The notes: generated by a model not told the origin, from the letters alone. A DNA stretch of 64,000 nucleotides from Aradus depressus (GCA_963662175.1 OY759214.1:5332001-5396000); one strand, 5' to 3'. Counted from the stretch's first letter, positions 32,200-48,361 are shown. Translations and numbers: made by a program.

Positions 32200-35100
32200 G
32201 TTAAGTCAGAGAACACGCCCTATAAATAATAATAATAATAATTACTTGAGTTGAATCATAACATTGTAATAGGATGTCATACAAAAAAATGTATTGTCAC
32301 ACATTTGCTAGTTCTGTTAAGTCAGAGAACACGCCCGATAAATAATAATAATAATAATATTTACTTGAATGAATAATATCATAGTAATGGGATGTGTCAT
32401 ACAAAAAAATGTATTGTCACACACTTGCTAGTTCTGTTAAGTCAGAGAACACGCCCGATAAATAATAATAATAATAATATTTACTTGAATGAATAATAAC
32501 ATAGTAATAGGATGTGTCATACAAAAAAATGTATTGTCACACACTTGCTCGTTCTGTTAAATCAGAGAACACGCCCGATAAATAATAATAATAATAATAA
32601 TAACATTTACTTGAGTGAATAAAAACATAGTAATAGGATGTGTCATACAAAAAAATGTATTGTCACACACTTGCTAGTTCTGTTAAGTCAGAGAACACGC
32701 CCGATAAATAATAATAATAATAATAATAATTACTTGAGTGAATAATAACATAGTAATAGGATGTGTCATACAAAAAAATGTATTGTCACACACTTGCTAG
32801 TTCTGTTAAGTCAGAGAACACGCCCGATAAATAATAATAATAATAATATTTAATTGAGTGAATAATAACATAGTAATAGGATGTGTCATACAAAAAAATG
32901 TATTGTCACACACTTGCTAGTTCTGTTAAGTCAGAGAACACGCCCGATAAATAATAATAATAATAATTTTTTGAGTTGAATCATAACATAGTAATAGGAT
33001 GTGTCATACAAAAAATGTATTGTCACACACTTGCTAGTTCTGTTAAGTCAGATAACACGCCCGATAAATAATAATAATAATAATATTTAATTGAGTGAAT
33101 AATAACATAGTAATAGGATGTGTCATACAAAAAAATGTATTGTCACACACTTGCTAGTTCTGTTAAGTCAGAGAACACGCCCGATAAATAGTAATAATGA
33201 TAATATTTACTTGAGTGAATAATAACATAGTAATAAGATGTGTCATACAAAAAAATGTATTGTCACACACTTGCTAGTTCTGTTAAATCAGAGAACACGC
33301 CCGATAAATAATAATAATAATATTTACTTGAGTGAATAATAACATAGTAATAGGATGTGTCATACAAAAAAATGTATTGTCACACACTTCCTAGTTCTGT
33401 TAAGTCAGAGAACACGCCCGATAAATAATAATAATAATAATAATTACTTGAGTGAATAATAACATAGTAATAGGATGTGTCATACAAAAAAATGTATTGT
33501 CACACACTTGCTAGTTCTGTTAAGTCAGAGAACACGCCCTATAAATAATAATAATAATAATATTTACTTGAGTGAATAATAACATAGTAATAGGATGTGT
33601 CATACAAAAAAATGTATTGTCACACACTTGCTAGTTCTGTTAAGTCAGAGAACACGCCCTATAAATAATAATAATAATAATTACTTGAGTTGAATCATAA
33701 CATTGTAATAGGATGTGTCATACAAAAAAATGTATTGTCACACATTTGCTAGTTCTGTTAAGTCAGAGAACACGCCCGATAAATAATAATAATAATAATA
33801 TTTACTTGAATGAATAATATCATAGTAATGGGATGTGTCATACAAAAAAATGTATTGTCACACACTTGCTAGTTCTGTTAAGTTAGAGAACACGCCCGAT
33901 AAATAATAATAATAATAATAATTACTTGAGTGAATAATAACATAGTAATAGGATGTGTCATACAAAAAAATGTATTGTCACACACTTGCTAGTTCTGTCA
34001 AGTCAGAGAACACGCCCGATAAATAATAATAATAATAATATTTACTTGAGTGAATAATAACATAGTAATAGGATGTGTCATACAAAAAAATGTATTGTCA
34101 CACACTTACTAGTTCTGTTAAGTCAGAGAACACGCCCTATAAATAATAATAATAATAATTACTTGAGTTGAATCATAACATTGTAATAGGATGTGTCATA
34201 CAAAAAAATGTATTGTCACACATTTGCTAGTTCTGTTAAGTCAGAGAACACGCCCGATAAATAATAATAATAATAATATTTACTTGAATGAATAATATCA
34301 TAGTAATGGGATGTGTCATACAAAAAAATGTATTGTCACACACTTGCTAGTTCTGTTAAGTCAGAGAACACGCCCGATAAATAATAATAATAATTACTTG
34401 AGTGAATAATATTATATTAATAGGATGTGTCATACAAAAAAATGTATTGTCACACACTTGTTAGTTCTGTTAAATCAGAGAACACGCCCGATAAATAATA
34501 ATAATAATTTCTTGAGTTGAATCATAACATAGTAATAGGATGTGTCATACAAAAAAATGTATTGCCACACACTTGCTAGTTCTGTTAAGTCAGAGAACAC
34601 GCCCGATGTATAATAATAATAATTACTTGAGTTGAATCATAACATTGTAATAGGATGTGTCATACAAAAAAATGTATTGTCACACACTTGCTAGTTCTGT
34701 CAAGTCAGAGAACACGCCCGATAAATAATAATAATAATAATATTTACTTGAGTGAGTAATAACATAGTAATAGGATGTGTCATACAAAAAAATGTATTGT
34801 CACACACTTGCTAGTTCTGTTAAGTTAGAGAACACGCCCGATAAATAATAATAATAATAATAATTACTTGAGTGTATAATAACATAGTAATAGGATGTGT
34901 CATACAAAAAAATGTATTGTCACACACTTGCTAGTTCTGTCAAGTCAGAGAACACGCCCGATAAATAATAATAATAATAATATTTACTTGAGTGAATAAT
35001 AACATAGTAATAGGATGTGTCATACAAAAAAATGTATTGTCACACACTTACTAGTTCTGTTAAGTCAGAGAACACGCCCTATAAATAATAATAATAATAA

Positions 35101-37700
35101 TTACTTGAGTTGAATCATAACATTGTAATAGGATGTCATACAAAAAAATGTATTGTCACACATTTGCTAGTTCTGTTAAGTCAGAGAACACGCTCGATAA
35201 ATAATAATAATAATAATATTTACTTGAATGAATAATATCATAGTAATGGGATGTGTCATACAAAAAAATGTATTGTCACACACTTGCTAGTTCTGTTAAG
35301 TCAGAGAACACGCCCGATAAATAATAATAATAATAATATTTACTTGAATGAATAATAACATAGTAATAGGATGTGTCATACAAAAAAATGTATTGTCACA
35401 CACTTGCTCGTTCTGTTAAATCAGAGAACACGCCCGATAAATAATAATAATAATAATAATAACATTTACTTGAGTGAATAAAAACATAGTAATAGGATGT
35501 GTCATACAAAAAAATGTATTGTCACACACTTGCTAGTTCTGTTAAGTCAGAGAACACGCCCTATAAATAATAATAATAATAATTACTTGAGTTGAATCAT
35601 AACATTGTAATAGGATGTGTCATACAAAAAAATGTATTGTCACACATTTGCTAGTTCTGTTAAGTCAGAGAACACGCCCGATAAATAATAATAATAATAA
35701 TATTTACTTGAATGAATAATATCATAGTAATGGGATGTGTCATACAAAAAAATGTATTGTCACACACTTGCTAGTTCTGTTAAGTCAGAGAACACGCCCG
35801 ATAAATAATAATAATAATTACTTGAGTGAATAATATTATATTAATAGGATGTGTCATACAAAAAAATGTATTGTCACACACTTGTTAGTTCTGTTAAATC
35901 AGAGAACACGCCCGATAAATAATAATAATAATTTCTTGAGTTGAATCATAACATAGTAATAGGATGTGTCATACAAAAAAATGTATTGCCACACACTTGC
36001 TAGTTCTGTTAAGTCAGAGAACACGCCCGATGTATAATAATAATAATTACTTGAGTTGAATCATAACATTGTAATAGGATGTGTCATACAAAAAAATGTA
36101 TTGTCACACACTTGCTAGTTCTGTCAAGTCAGAGAACACGCCCGATAAATAATAATAATAATAATATTTACTTGAGTGAGTAATAACATAGTAATAGGAT
36201 GTGTCATACAAAAAAATGTATTGTCACACACTTGCTAGTTCTGTTAAGTTAGAGAACACGCCCGATAAATAATAATAATAATAATAATTACTTGAGTGTA
36301 TAATAACATAGTAATAGGATGTGTCATACAAAAAAATGTATTGTCACACACTTGCTAGTTCTGTCAAGTCAGAGAACACGCCCGATAAATAATAATAATA
36401 ATAATATTTACTTGAGTGAATAATAACATAGTAATAGGATGTGTCATACAAAAAAATGTATTGTCACACACTTACTAGTTCTGTTAAGTCAGAGAACACG
36501 CCCTATAAATAATAATAATAATAATTACTTGAGTTGAATCATAACATTGTAATAGGATGTCATACAAAAAAATGTATTGTCACACATTTGCTAGTTCTGT
36601 TAAGTCAGAGAACACGCTCGATAAATAATAATAATAATAATATTTACTTGAATGAATAATATCATAGTAATGGGATGTGTCATACAAAAAAATGTATTGT
36701 CACACACTTGCTAGTTCTGTTAAGTCAGAGAACACGCCCGATAAATAATAATAATAATAATATTTACTTGAATGAATAATAACATAGTAATAGGATGTGT
36801 CATACAAAAAAATGTATTGTCACACACTTGCTCGTTCTGTTAAATCAGAGAACACGCCCGATAAATAATAATAATAATAATAATAACATTTACTTGAGTG
36901 AATAAAAACATAGTAATAGGATGTGTCATACAAAAAAATGTATTGTCACACACTTGCTAGTTCTGTTAAGTCAGAGAACACGCCCGATAAATAATAATAA
37001 TAATAATAATTACTTGAGTGAATAATAACATAGTAATAGGATGTGTCATACAAAAAAATGTATTGTCACACACTTGCTAGTTCTGTTAAGTCAGAGAACA
37101 CGCCCGATAAATAATAATAATAATAATATTTAATTGAGTGAATAATAACATAGTAATAGGATGTGTCATACAAAAAAATGTATTGTCACACACTTGCTAG
37201 TTCTGTTAAGTCAGAGAACACGCCCGATAAATAATAATAATAATAATTTTTTGAGTTGAATCATAACATAGTAATAGGATGTGTCATACAAAAAATGTAT
37301 TGTCACACACTTGCTAGTTCTGTTAAGTCAGATAACACGCCCGATAAATAATAATAATAATAATATTTAATTGAGTGAATAATAACATAGTAATAGGATG
37401 TGTCATACAAAAAAATGTATTGTCACACACTTGCTAGTTCTGTTAAGTCAGAGAACACGCCCGATAAATAGTAATAATGATAATATTTACTTGAGTGAAT
37501 AATAACATAGTAATAAGATGTGTCATACAAAAAAATGTATTGTCACACACTTGCTAGTTCTGTTAAATCAGAGAACACGCCCGATAAATAATAATAATAA
37601 TATTTACTTGAGTGAATAATAACATAGTAATAGGATGTGTCATACAAAAAAATGTATTGTCACACACTTCCTAGTTCTGTTAAGTCAGAGAACACGCCCG
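32200..37700 (+). repeat. ~4.28-kb higher-order repeat pair in satellite
   Basis: Monomer runs around 32.2-33.4 kb recur at about 36.5-37.7 kb. The distinctive linker AATTTTTTGAG near 32965 reappears 4280 bp later near 37245, and the AATAAGATG monomer near 33235 reappears near 37516. Inside this interval a shorter run containing the CGATGTATAATAAT variant (34606, 36029) is itself repeated about 1.42 kb apart. The same variant also occurs at about 12802, 22348, 30448, 31748 and 39456. Confidence 0.75.
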
Positions 37701-40380
37701 ATAAATAATAATAATAATTACTTGAGTGAATAATAACATAGTAATAGGATGTGTCATACAAAAAAATGTATTGTCACACACTTGCTAGTTCTGTTAAGTC
37801 AGAGAACACGCCCGATAAATAATAATAATAATACTTACTTGAGTGAGTAATAACATAGTAATAGGATGTGTCATACAAAAAAATGTATTGTCACACACTT
37901 GCTAGTTCTGTTAAGTTAGAGAACACGCCCGATAAATAATAATAATAATAATAATTACTTGAGTGTATAATAACATAGTAATAGGATGTGTCATACAAAA
38001 AAATGTATTGTCACACACTTGCTAGTTCTGTCAAGTCAGAGAACACGCCCGATAAATAATAATAATAATAATATTTACTTGAGTGAATAATAACATAGTA
38101 ATAGGATGTGTCATACAAAAAAATGTATTGTCACACACTTACTAGTTCTGTTAAGTCAGAGAACACGCCCTATAAATAATAATAATAATAATTACTTGAG
38201 TTGAATCATAACATTGTAATAGGATGTCATACAAAAAAATGTATTGTCACACATTTGCTAGTTCTGTTAAGTCAGAGAACACGCCCGATAAATAATAATA
38301 ATAATAATATTTACTTGAATGAATAATATCATAGTAATGGGATGTGTCATACAAAAAAATGTATTGTCACACACTTGCTAGTTCTGTTAAGTCAGAGAAC
38401 ACGCCCGATAAATAATAATAATAATTACTTGAGTGAATAATATTATAGTAATAGGATGTGTCATACAAAAAAATGTATTGTCACACACATGCTAGTTCTG
38501 TTAAGTCAGAGAACACGCCCGATAAATAATAATAATAATTACTTGAGTGAATAATATTATAGTAATAGGATGTGTCATACAAAAAAATGTATTGTCACAC
38601 ACATGCTAGTTCTGTTAAGTCAGAGAACACGCCCGATAAATAATAATAATAATTACTTGAGTTGAATCATAACATTGTAATAGGATGTGTCATACAAAAA
38701 AATGTATTGTCACACATTTGCTAGTTCTGTTAAGTTAGAGAACACGCCCGATAAATAATAATAATAATAATAATTACTTGAGTGAATAATAACATAGTAA
38801 TAGGATGTGTCATACAAAAAAATGTATTGTCACACACTTGCTAGTTCTGTCAAATCAGAGAACACGCCCGATAAATAATAATAATAATAATATTTACTTG
38901 AGTGAATAATAACATAGTAATAGGATGTGTCATACAAAAAAATGTATTGTCACACACTTACTAGTTCTGTTAAGTCAGAGAACACGCCCTATAAATAATA
39001 ATAATAATAATTACTTGAGTTGAATCATAACATTGTAATAGGATGTGTCATACAAAAAAATGTATTGTCACACATTTGCTAGTTCTGTTAAGTCAGAGAA
39101 CACGCCCGATAAATAATAATAATAATAATATTTACTTGAATGAATAATATCATAGTAATGGGATGTGTCATACAAAAAAATGTATTGTCACACACTTGCT
39201 AGTTCTGTTAAGTCAGAGAACACGCCCGATAAATAATAATAATAATTACTTGAGTGAATAATATTATATTAATAGGATGTGTCATACAAAAAAATGTATT
39301 GTCACACACTTGTTAGTTCTGTTAAATCAGAGAACACGCCCGATAAATAATAATAATAATTTCTTGAGTTGAATCATAACATAGTAATAGGATGTGTCAT
39401 ACAAAAAAATGTATTGCCACACACTTGCTAGTTCTGTTAAGTCAGAGAACACGCCCGATGTATAATAATAATAATTACTTGAGTTGAATCATAACATTGT
39501 AATAGGATGTGTCATACAAAAAAATGTATTGTCACACACTTGCTAGTTCTGTCAAGTCAGAGAACACGCCCGATAAATAATAATAATAATAATATTTACT
39601 TGAGTGAATAATAACATAGTAATAGGATGTGTCATACAAAAAAATGTATTGTCACACACTTGCTAGTTCTGTTAAGTCAGAGAACACGCCCTATAAATAA
39701 TAATAATAATAATTACTTGAGTTGAATCATAACATTGTAATAGGATGTGTCATACAAAAAAATGTATTGTCACACATTTGCTAGTTCTGTTAAGTCAGAG
39801 AACACGCCCGATAAATAATAATAATAATAATATTTACTTGAATGAATAATATCATAGTAATGGGATGTGTCATACAAAAAAATGTATTGTCACACACTTG
39901 CTAGTTCTGTTAAGTCAGAGAACACGCCCGATAAATAATAATAATAATTACTTGAGTGAATAATATTATAGTAATAGGATGTGTCATACAAAAAAATGTA
40001 TTGTCACACACATGCTAGTTCTGTTAAGTCAGAGAACACGCCCGATAAATAATAATAATATTACTTGAGTTGAATCATAACATTGTAATAGGATGTGTCA
40101 TACAAAAAAATGTATTGTCACACATTTGCTAGTTCTGTTAAGTCAGAGAACACGCCCGATAAATAATAATAATAATAATATTTACTTGAGTGAATAATAA
40201 CATAGTAATAGGATGTGTCATACAAAAAAATGTATTGTCACACACTTGTTAGTTCTGTTAAATCAGAGAACACGCCCGATAAATAATAATAATAATTTCT
40301 TGAGTTGAATCATAACATAGTAATAGGATGTGTCATACAAAAAAATGTATTGTCACACACTTGCTAGTTCTGTTAAGTCA

Positions 40381-43110
40381 GAGAAAACGTCCGATGAATA
40401 ATAATAATAATTACTTGAGTTGAATCATAATAAAGTAATAGGATGTGTCATACAAAAAAATGTTTTGTCTCACATTTGCTAGTTCTGTTAAGTCAGAGAA
40501 CACGCCCGATAAATAATAATAATAATAATAATAATAATTACTTGAGTGAATAATAACATAGTAATAGGATGTGTCATACAAAAAAATGTATTGTCACACA
40601 CTTGCTAGTTCTGTTAAGTCAGAGAACACGCCCTATAAATAATAATAATAATAATTACTTGAGTTGAATCATAACATTGTAATAGGATGTGTCATACAAA
40701 AAAATGTATTGTCACACATTTGCTAGTTCTGTTAAGTCAGAGAACACGCCCGATAAATAATAATAATAATAATATTTACTTGAATGAATAATATCATAGT
40801 AATGGGATGTGTCATACAAAAAAATGTATTGTCACACACTTGCTAGTTTTGTTAAGTCAGAGAACACGCCCGATAAATAATAATAATAATTACTTGAGTG
40901 AATAATATTATAGTAATAGGATGTGTCATACAAAAAAATGTATTGTCACACACTTGCTAGTTCTGTTAAGTCAGAGAACACGCCCGATAAATAATAATAA
41001 TAATTACTTGAGTTGAATCATAACATTGTAATAGGATGTGTCATACAAAAAAATGTATAGTCACACATTTGCTAGTTCTGTTAAGTCAGAGAACACGCCC
41101 GATAAATAATAATAATAATAATATTTACTTGAGTGAATAATAACATAGTAATAGGATGTGTCATACAAAAAAATGTATTGTCACACACTTGTTAGTTCTG
41201 TTAAATCAGAGAACACGCCCGATAAATAATAATAATAATTTCTTGAGTTGAATCATAACATAGTAATAGGATGTGTCATACAAAAAAATGTATTGTCACA
41301 CACTTGCTAGTTCTGTTAAGTCAGAGAAAACGTCCGATGAATAATAATAATAATTACTTGAGTTGAATCATAATAAAGTAATAGGATGTGTCATACAAAA
41401 AAATGTATTGTCACACACTTGCTAGTTCTGTTAAGTCAGAGAACACGCCCTATAAATAATAATAATAATAATTACTTGAGTTGAATCATAACATTGTAAT
41501 AGGATGTGTCATACAAAAAAATGTATTGTCACACATTTGCTAGTTCTGTTAAGTCAGAGAACACGCCCGATAAATAATAATAATAATAATATTTACTTGA
41601 ATGAATAATATCATAGTAATGGGATGTGTCATACAAAAAAATGTATTGTCACACACTTGCTAGTTCTGTTAAGTCAGAGAACACGCCCGATAAATAATAA
41701 TAATAATTACTTGAGTGAATAATATTATAGTAATAGGATGTGTCATACAAAAAAATGTATTGTCACACACTTGCTAGTTCTGTTAAGTCAGAGAACACGC
41801 CCGATAAATAATAATAATAATTACTTGAGCTGAATCATAACATTGTAATAGGATGTGTCATACAAAAAAATGTATTGTCACACATTTGCTAGTTCTGTTA
41901 AGTCAGAGAACACGCCCGATAAATAATAATAATAATAATATTTACTTGAGTGAATAATAACATAGTAATAGGATGTGTCATACAAAAAAATGTATTGTCA
42001 CACACTTGTTAGTTCTGTTAAATCAGAGAACACGCCCGATAAATAATAATAATAATTACTTGAGTTGAATCATAACATAGTAATAGGATGTGTCATACAA
42101 AAAAATGTATGGTCACACACTTGCTAGTTCTGTTAAGTCAGAGAACACGCCCGATAAATAATAATAATAATTACTTGAGTTGAATCATAACATTGTAATA
42201 GGATGTGTCATACAAAAAAATGTTTTGTCTCACATTTGCTAGTTCTGTTAAGTCAGAGAACACGCCCGATAAATAATAATAATAATAATAATAATAATTA
42301 CTTGAGTGAATAATAACATAGTAATAGGATGTGTCATACAAAAAAATGTATTGTCACACACTTGCTAGTTCTGTTAAGTCAGAGAACACGCCCTATAAAT
42401 AATAATAATAATAATTACTTGAGTTGAATCATAACATTGTAATAGGATGTGTCATACAAAAAAATGTATTGTCACACATTTGCTAGTTCTGTTAAGTCAG
42501 AGAACACGCCCGATAAATAATAATAATAATAATATTTACTTGAATGAATAATATCATAGTAATGGGATGTGTCATACAAAAAAATGTATTGTCACACACT
42601 TGCTAGTTCTGTTAAGTCAGAGAACACGCCCGATAAATAATAATAATAATTACTTGAGTGAATAATATTATAGTAATAGGATGTGTCATACAAAAAAATG
42701 TATTGTCACACACATGCTAGTTCTGTTAAGTCAGAGAACACGCCCGATAAATAATAATAATAATTACTTGAGTTGAATCATAACATTGTAATAGGATGTG
42801 TCATACAAAAAAATGTATTGTCACACATTTGCTAGTTCTGTTAAGTCAGAGAACACGCCCGATAAATAATAATAATAATAATATTTACTTGAGTGAATAA
42901 TAACATGGTAATAGGATGTGTCATACAAAAAAATGTATTGTCACACACTTGTTAGTTCTGTTAAATCAGAGAACACGCCCGATAAATAATAATAATAATT
43001 TCTTGAGTTGAATCATAACATAGTAATAGGATGTGTCATACAAAAAAATGTATTGTCACACACTTGCTAGTTCTGTTAAGTCAGAGAAAACGTCCGATGA
43101 ATAATAATAA
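40381..43110 (+). repeat. Satellite sub-block with GAAAACGTCCGATGAATAAT monomers
   Basis: Monomers carrying GAGAAAACGTCCGATGAATA occur only here, at 40381, 41324 and 43084 (spacing 943 and 1760 bp). Each is followed by a linker with AATCATAATAAAGTAATAGG instead of the usual AATCATAACAT. The two linked variants travel together, so the block is a local amplification of one variant pair. The rest of the surrounding monomers follow the usual consensus. Confidence 0.75.
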
Positions 43111-43899
43111 TAATTACTTGAGTTGAATCATAATAAAGTAATAGGATGTGTCATACAAAAAAATGTTTTGTCACACATTTGCTAGTTCTGTTAAGTCAGA
43201 GAACACGCCCGATAAATAATAATAATAATAATAATTACTTGAGTGAATAATAACATAGTAATAGGATGTGTCATACAAAAAAATGTATTGTCACACACTT
43301 GTTAGTTCTGTTAAATCAGAGAACACGCCCGATAAATAATAATAATAATTACTTGAGTTGAATCATAACATAGTAATAGGATGTGTCATACAAAAAAATG
43401 TATGGTCACACACTTGCTAGTTCTGTTAAGTCAGAGAACACGCCCGATAAATAATAATAATAATTACTTGAGTTGAATCATAACATTGTAATAGGATGTG
43501 TCATACAAAAAAATGTATTGTCACACATTTGCTAGTTTTGTTAAGTCAGAGAACACGCCCGATAAATAATAATAATAATAATATTTACTTGAGTGAATAA
43601 TAACATAGTAATAGGATGTGTCATACAAAAAATGTATTGTCACACACTTGCTAGTTCTGTTAAGTCAGAGAACACGCCCGATAAATAATAATAATAATAA
43701 TATGCACTTGAGTGAATAATAACATAGTAATGGGATGTGTCATACAAAAATATGTATTGTCACACACTTGCTAGTTCTGTTAAGTCAGAGAAGACGCCCG
43801 ATAAATAATAATATTTACTTGAGTGAATAATAACATAGTAATAGGATGTGTCATCCAAAAAAATGTATTGTCACACACATGCTAGTTCTGTTAAGTCAG

Positions 43900-46800
43900 A
43901 GAACACGCCCGATAAATAATAATAATAATAATAATTACTTGAGTTGAATCATAACATAGTAATAGGATGTGTCATACAAAAAAATGTATTGTCACACACT
44001 TGCTAGTTCTGTTAAATCCGAGAACACGCCCGATAAATAATAATAATATTTACTTGAGTGAATAATAACATAGTAATAGGATGTGTCATACAAAAAAATG
44101 TATTGTCACACACTTGTTAGTTCTGTTGAATCAGAGAACACGCCCGATAAACAATAATAATAATAATAATAATAATTACGTGAGTGAACAATAACATAGT
44201 AATAGGATGTGTCATACAAAAAAATGTATTGTCACACACTTGCTAGTTCTGTTAAGTCAGAGAACACGCCCGATAAATAATAATAATAATAATAATTACT
44301 TGAGTGAATAATAACATAGTAATAGGATGTGTCATACAAAAAAATGTATTGTCACACACTTGCTAGTTCTGTTAAGTCAGAGAACACGCCCGATAAATAA
44401 TAATAATAATTACTTGAGTGAATAATAACATAGTAATAGGATGTGTCATACAAAAAAATGTATTGTCACATACTTGTTAGTTCTGTTAAATCAGAGAACA
44501 CGCCCGATAAATAATAATAATAATTACTTGAGTTAAATCATAACATAGTAATAGGATGTGTCATACAAAAAAATGTATGGTCACACACTTGCTAGTTCTG
44601 TTAAGTCAGAGAACACGCCCGATAAATAATAATAATAATTACTTGAGTTGAATCATAACATTGTAATAGGATGTGTCATACAAAAAAATGTATTGTCACA
44701 CACTTGCTAGTTCTGTTAAGTCAGAGAACACGCCCGATAAATAATAATAATAATTACTTGAGTTGAATCATAACATTGTAATAGGATGTGTCATACAAAA
44801 AAATGTATTGTCACACATTTGCTAGTTTTGTTAAGTCAGAGAACACGCCCGATAAATAATAATAATAATAATATTTACTTGAGTGAATAATAACATAGTA
44901 ATAGGATGTGTCATACAAAAAATGTATTGTCACACACTTGCTAGTTCTGTTAAGTCAGAGAACACGCCCGATAAATAATAATAATAATAATATGCACTTG
45001 AGTGAATAATAACATAGTAATGGGATGTGTCATACAAAAATTAGTATTGTCACACACTTGCTAGTTCTGTTAAGTCAGAGAAGACGCCCGATAAATAATA
45101 ATATTTACTTGAGTGAATAATAACATAGTAATAGGATATGTCATCCAAAAAAATGTATTGTCACACACTTGCTAGTTCTGTTAAGTCAGAGAACACGCCC
45201 GATAAATAATAATAATAATAATATTTACTTGAGTAAATAATAACATAGTAATAATTACTTGAGTTGAATCATAACATAGTAATAGGATGTGTCATACAAA
45301 AAATGTTTTGTCACAGACTTGCTAGTTCTGTTAAGTCAGAGAACACGCCCGATAAATAATAATAATAATAATAATAATTACTTGAGTTGAATCGTAACAT
45401 AGTAATAGGATGTGTCATACAAAAAAATGTATTGTCACACACTTGCTAGTTCTGTTGAATCAGAGAACACGCCCGATAAATAATAATAATAATATTTACT
45501 TGAGTAAATAATAACATAGTAATAATTACTTGAGTTGAATCATAACATAGTAATAGGATGTGTCATACAAAAAATGTTTTGTCACACACTTGCTAGTTCT
45601 GTTAAGTCAGAGAACACACCCGATAAATAATAATAATAATAATTACTTGAGTTGAATCATAACATAGTAATAGGATGTGTCATACAAAAAAATGTATTGT
45701 CACACACTTGCTAGTTCTGTTAAGTCAGAGAACACGCCCGATAAATAATAATAATAATAATATGCACTTGAGTGAATAATAACATAGTAATGGGATGTGT
45801 CATACAAAAATATGTATTGTCACACACTTGCTAGTTCTGTTAAGTCAGAGAACACGCCCGATAAATAATAATAATAATAATAATTACTTGAGTTGAATCA
45901 TAACATAGTAATAGGATGTGTCATACAAAAAAATGTATTGTCACACACTTGCTAGTTCTGTTAAATCCGAGAACACGCCCGATAAATAATAATAATATTT
46001 ACTTGAGTGAATAATAACATAGTAATAGGATGTGTCATACAAAAAAATGTATTGTCACACACTTGTTAGTTCTGTTGAATCAGAGAACACGCCCGATAAA
46101 CAATAATAATAATAATAATAATAATTACGTGAGTGAACAATAACATAGTAATAGGATGTGTCATACAAAAAAATGTATTGTCACACACTTGCTAGTTCTG
46201 TTAAGTCAGAGAACACGCCCGATAAATAATAATAATAATAATAATTACTTGAGTGAATAATAACATAGTAATAGGATGTGTCATACAAAAAAATGTATTG
46301 TCACACACTTGCTAGTTCTGTTAAGTCAGAGAACACGCCCGATAAATAATAATAATAATTACTTGAGTGAATAATAACATAGTAATAGGATGTGTCATAC
46401 AAAAAAATGTATTGTCACATACTTGTTAGTTCTGTTAAATCAGAGAACACGCCCGATAAATAATAATAATAATTACTTGAGTTAAATCATAACATAGTAA
46501 TAGGATGTGTCATACAAAAAAATGTATGGTCACACACTTGCTAGTTCTGTTAAGTCAGAGAACACGCCCGATAAATAATAATAATAATTACTTGAGTTGA
46601 ATCATAACATTGTAATAGGATGTGTCATACAAAAAAATGTATTGTCACACACTTGCTAGTTCTGTTAAGTCAGAGAACACGCCCGATAAATAATAATAAT
46701 AATTACTTGAGTTGAATCATAACATTGTAATAGGATGTGTCATACAAAAAAATGTATTGTCACACATTTGCTAGTTTTGTTAAGTCAGAGAACACGCCCG

Positions 46801-47664
46801 ATAAATAATAATAATAATAATATTTACTTGAGTGAATAATAACATAGTAATAGGATGTGTCATACAAAAAATGTATTGTCACACACTTGCTAGTTCTGTT
46901 AAGTCAGAGAACACGCCCGATAAATAATAATAATAATAATATGCACTTGAGTGAATAATAACATAGTAATGGGATGTGTCATACAAAAATATGTATTGTC
47001 ACACACTTGCTAGTTCTGTTAAGTCAGAGAAGACGCCCGATAAATAATAATATTTACTTGAGTGAATAATAACATAGTAATAGGATGTGTCATCCAAAAA
47101 AATGTATTGTCACACACTTGCTAGTTCTGTTAAGTCAGAGAACACGCCCGATAAATAATAATAATAATAATATTTACTTGAGTAAATAATAACATAGTAA
47201 TAATTACTTGAGTTGAATCATAACATAGTAATAGGATGTGTCATACAAAAAATGTTTTGTCACAGACTTGCTAGTTCTGTTAAGTCAGAGAACACGCCCG
47301 ATAAATAATAATAATAATAATAATAATTACTTGAGTTGAATCGTAACATAGTAATAGGATGTGTCATACAAAAAAATGTATTGTCACACACTTGCTAGTT
47401 CTGTTGAATCAGAGAACACGCCCGATAAATAATAATAATAATATTTACTTGAGTAAATAATAACATAGTAATAATTACTTGAGTTGAATCATAACATAGT
47501 AATAGGATGTGTCATACAAAAAATGTTTTGTCACACACTTGCTAGTTCTGTTAAGTCAGAGAACACACCCGATAAATAATAATAATAATAATTACTTGAG
47601 TTGAATCATAACATAGTAATAGGATGTGTCATACAAAAAAATGTATTGTCACACACTTGCTAGT
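43900..47664 (+). repeat. 1949-bp higher-order repeat pair at right part of satellite
   Basis: Segment 43900-45715 recurs at 45849-47664 with a constant offset of 1949 bp. Markers checked: AAATCCGAG at 44014/45963, ACGTGAGTGAACAATAAC at 44178/46127, TATGCACTTG at 44991/46940, ACACACCCG at 45614/47563. The pair contains monomers not seen further left, and short truncated monomers in which the linker ACATAGTAAT is followed directly by AATTACTTGAGTTG (near 45250, 45510, 47200, 47470; another near 48090). Confidence 0.85.
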
Positions 47665-48361
47665 TCTGTTAAATCAGAGAACACGCCCGATAAATAATAA
47701 TAATAATAATTACTTGAGTGAACAATAACATAGTAATAGGATGTGTCATACAAAAAAATGTATTGTCACACACTTGCTAGTTCTGTTAAATCAGAGAACA
47801 CGCCCGATAAATAATAATAATAATAATAATAATTACTTGAGTTGAATCATAAAATAGTAATAGGATGTGTCATACAAAAAATGTATTGTCACACACTTGC
47901 TAGTTCTGTTAAATGAGAGAACACGCCCGATAAATAATAATAATAATAATATTTACTTGAGTTGAATCATAACATAGTAATAGGATGTGTCATACAGAAA
48001 AATGTATTGTCACACACTTGTTTGTTCTGTTAAATCAGAGAACACGCCCGATAAATAATAATAATAATAATATTTACTTGAGTAAATAATAACATAGTAA
48101 TAATTACTTGAGTTGAATCATAACATAGTAATAGGGTGTGTCATACAAAAAATGTTTTGTCACACACTTGCTAGTTCTGTTAAGTCAGAGAACACGCCCG
48201 ATAATTAATAATAATAATAATAATTACTTGAGTTGAATCATAACATAGTAATAGGATGTGTCATACAAAAAAATGTATTGTCACACACTTGCTAGTTCTG
48301 TTAAGTCAGAGAACACGCCCGATAAATAATAATAATAATAATTACTTGAGTTGAATCATAA

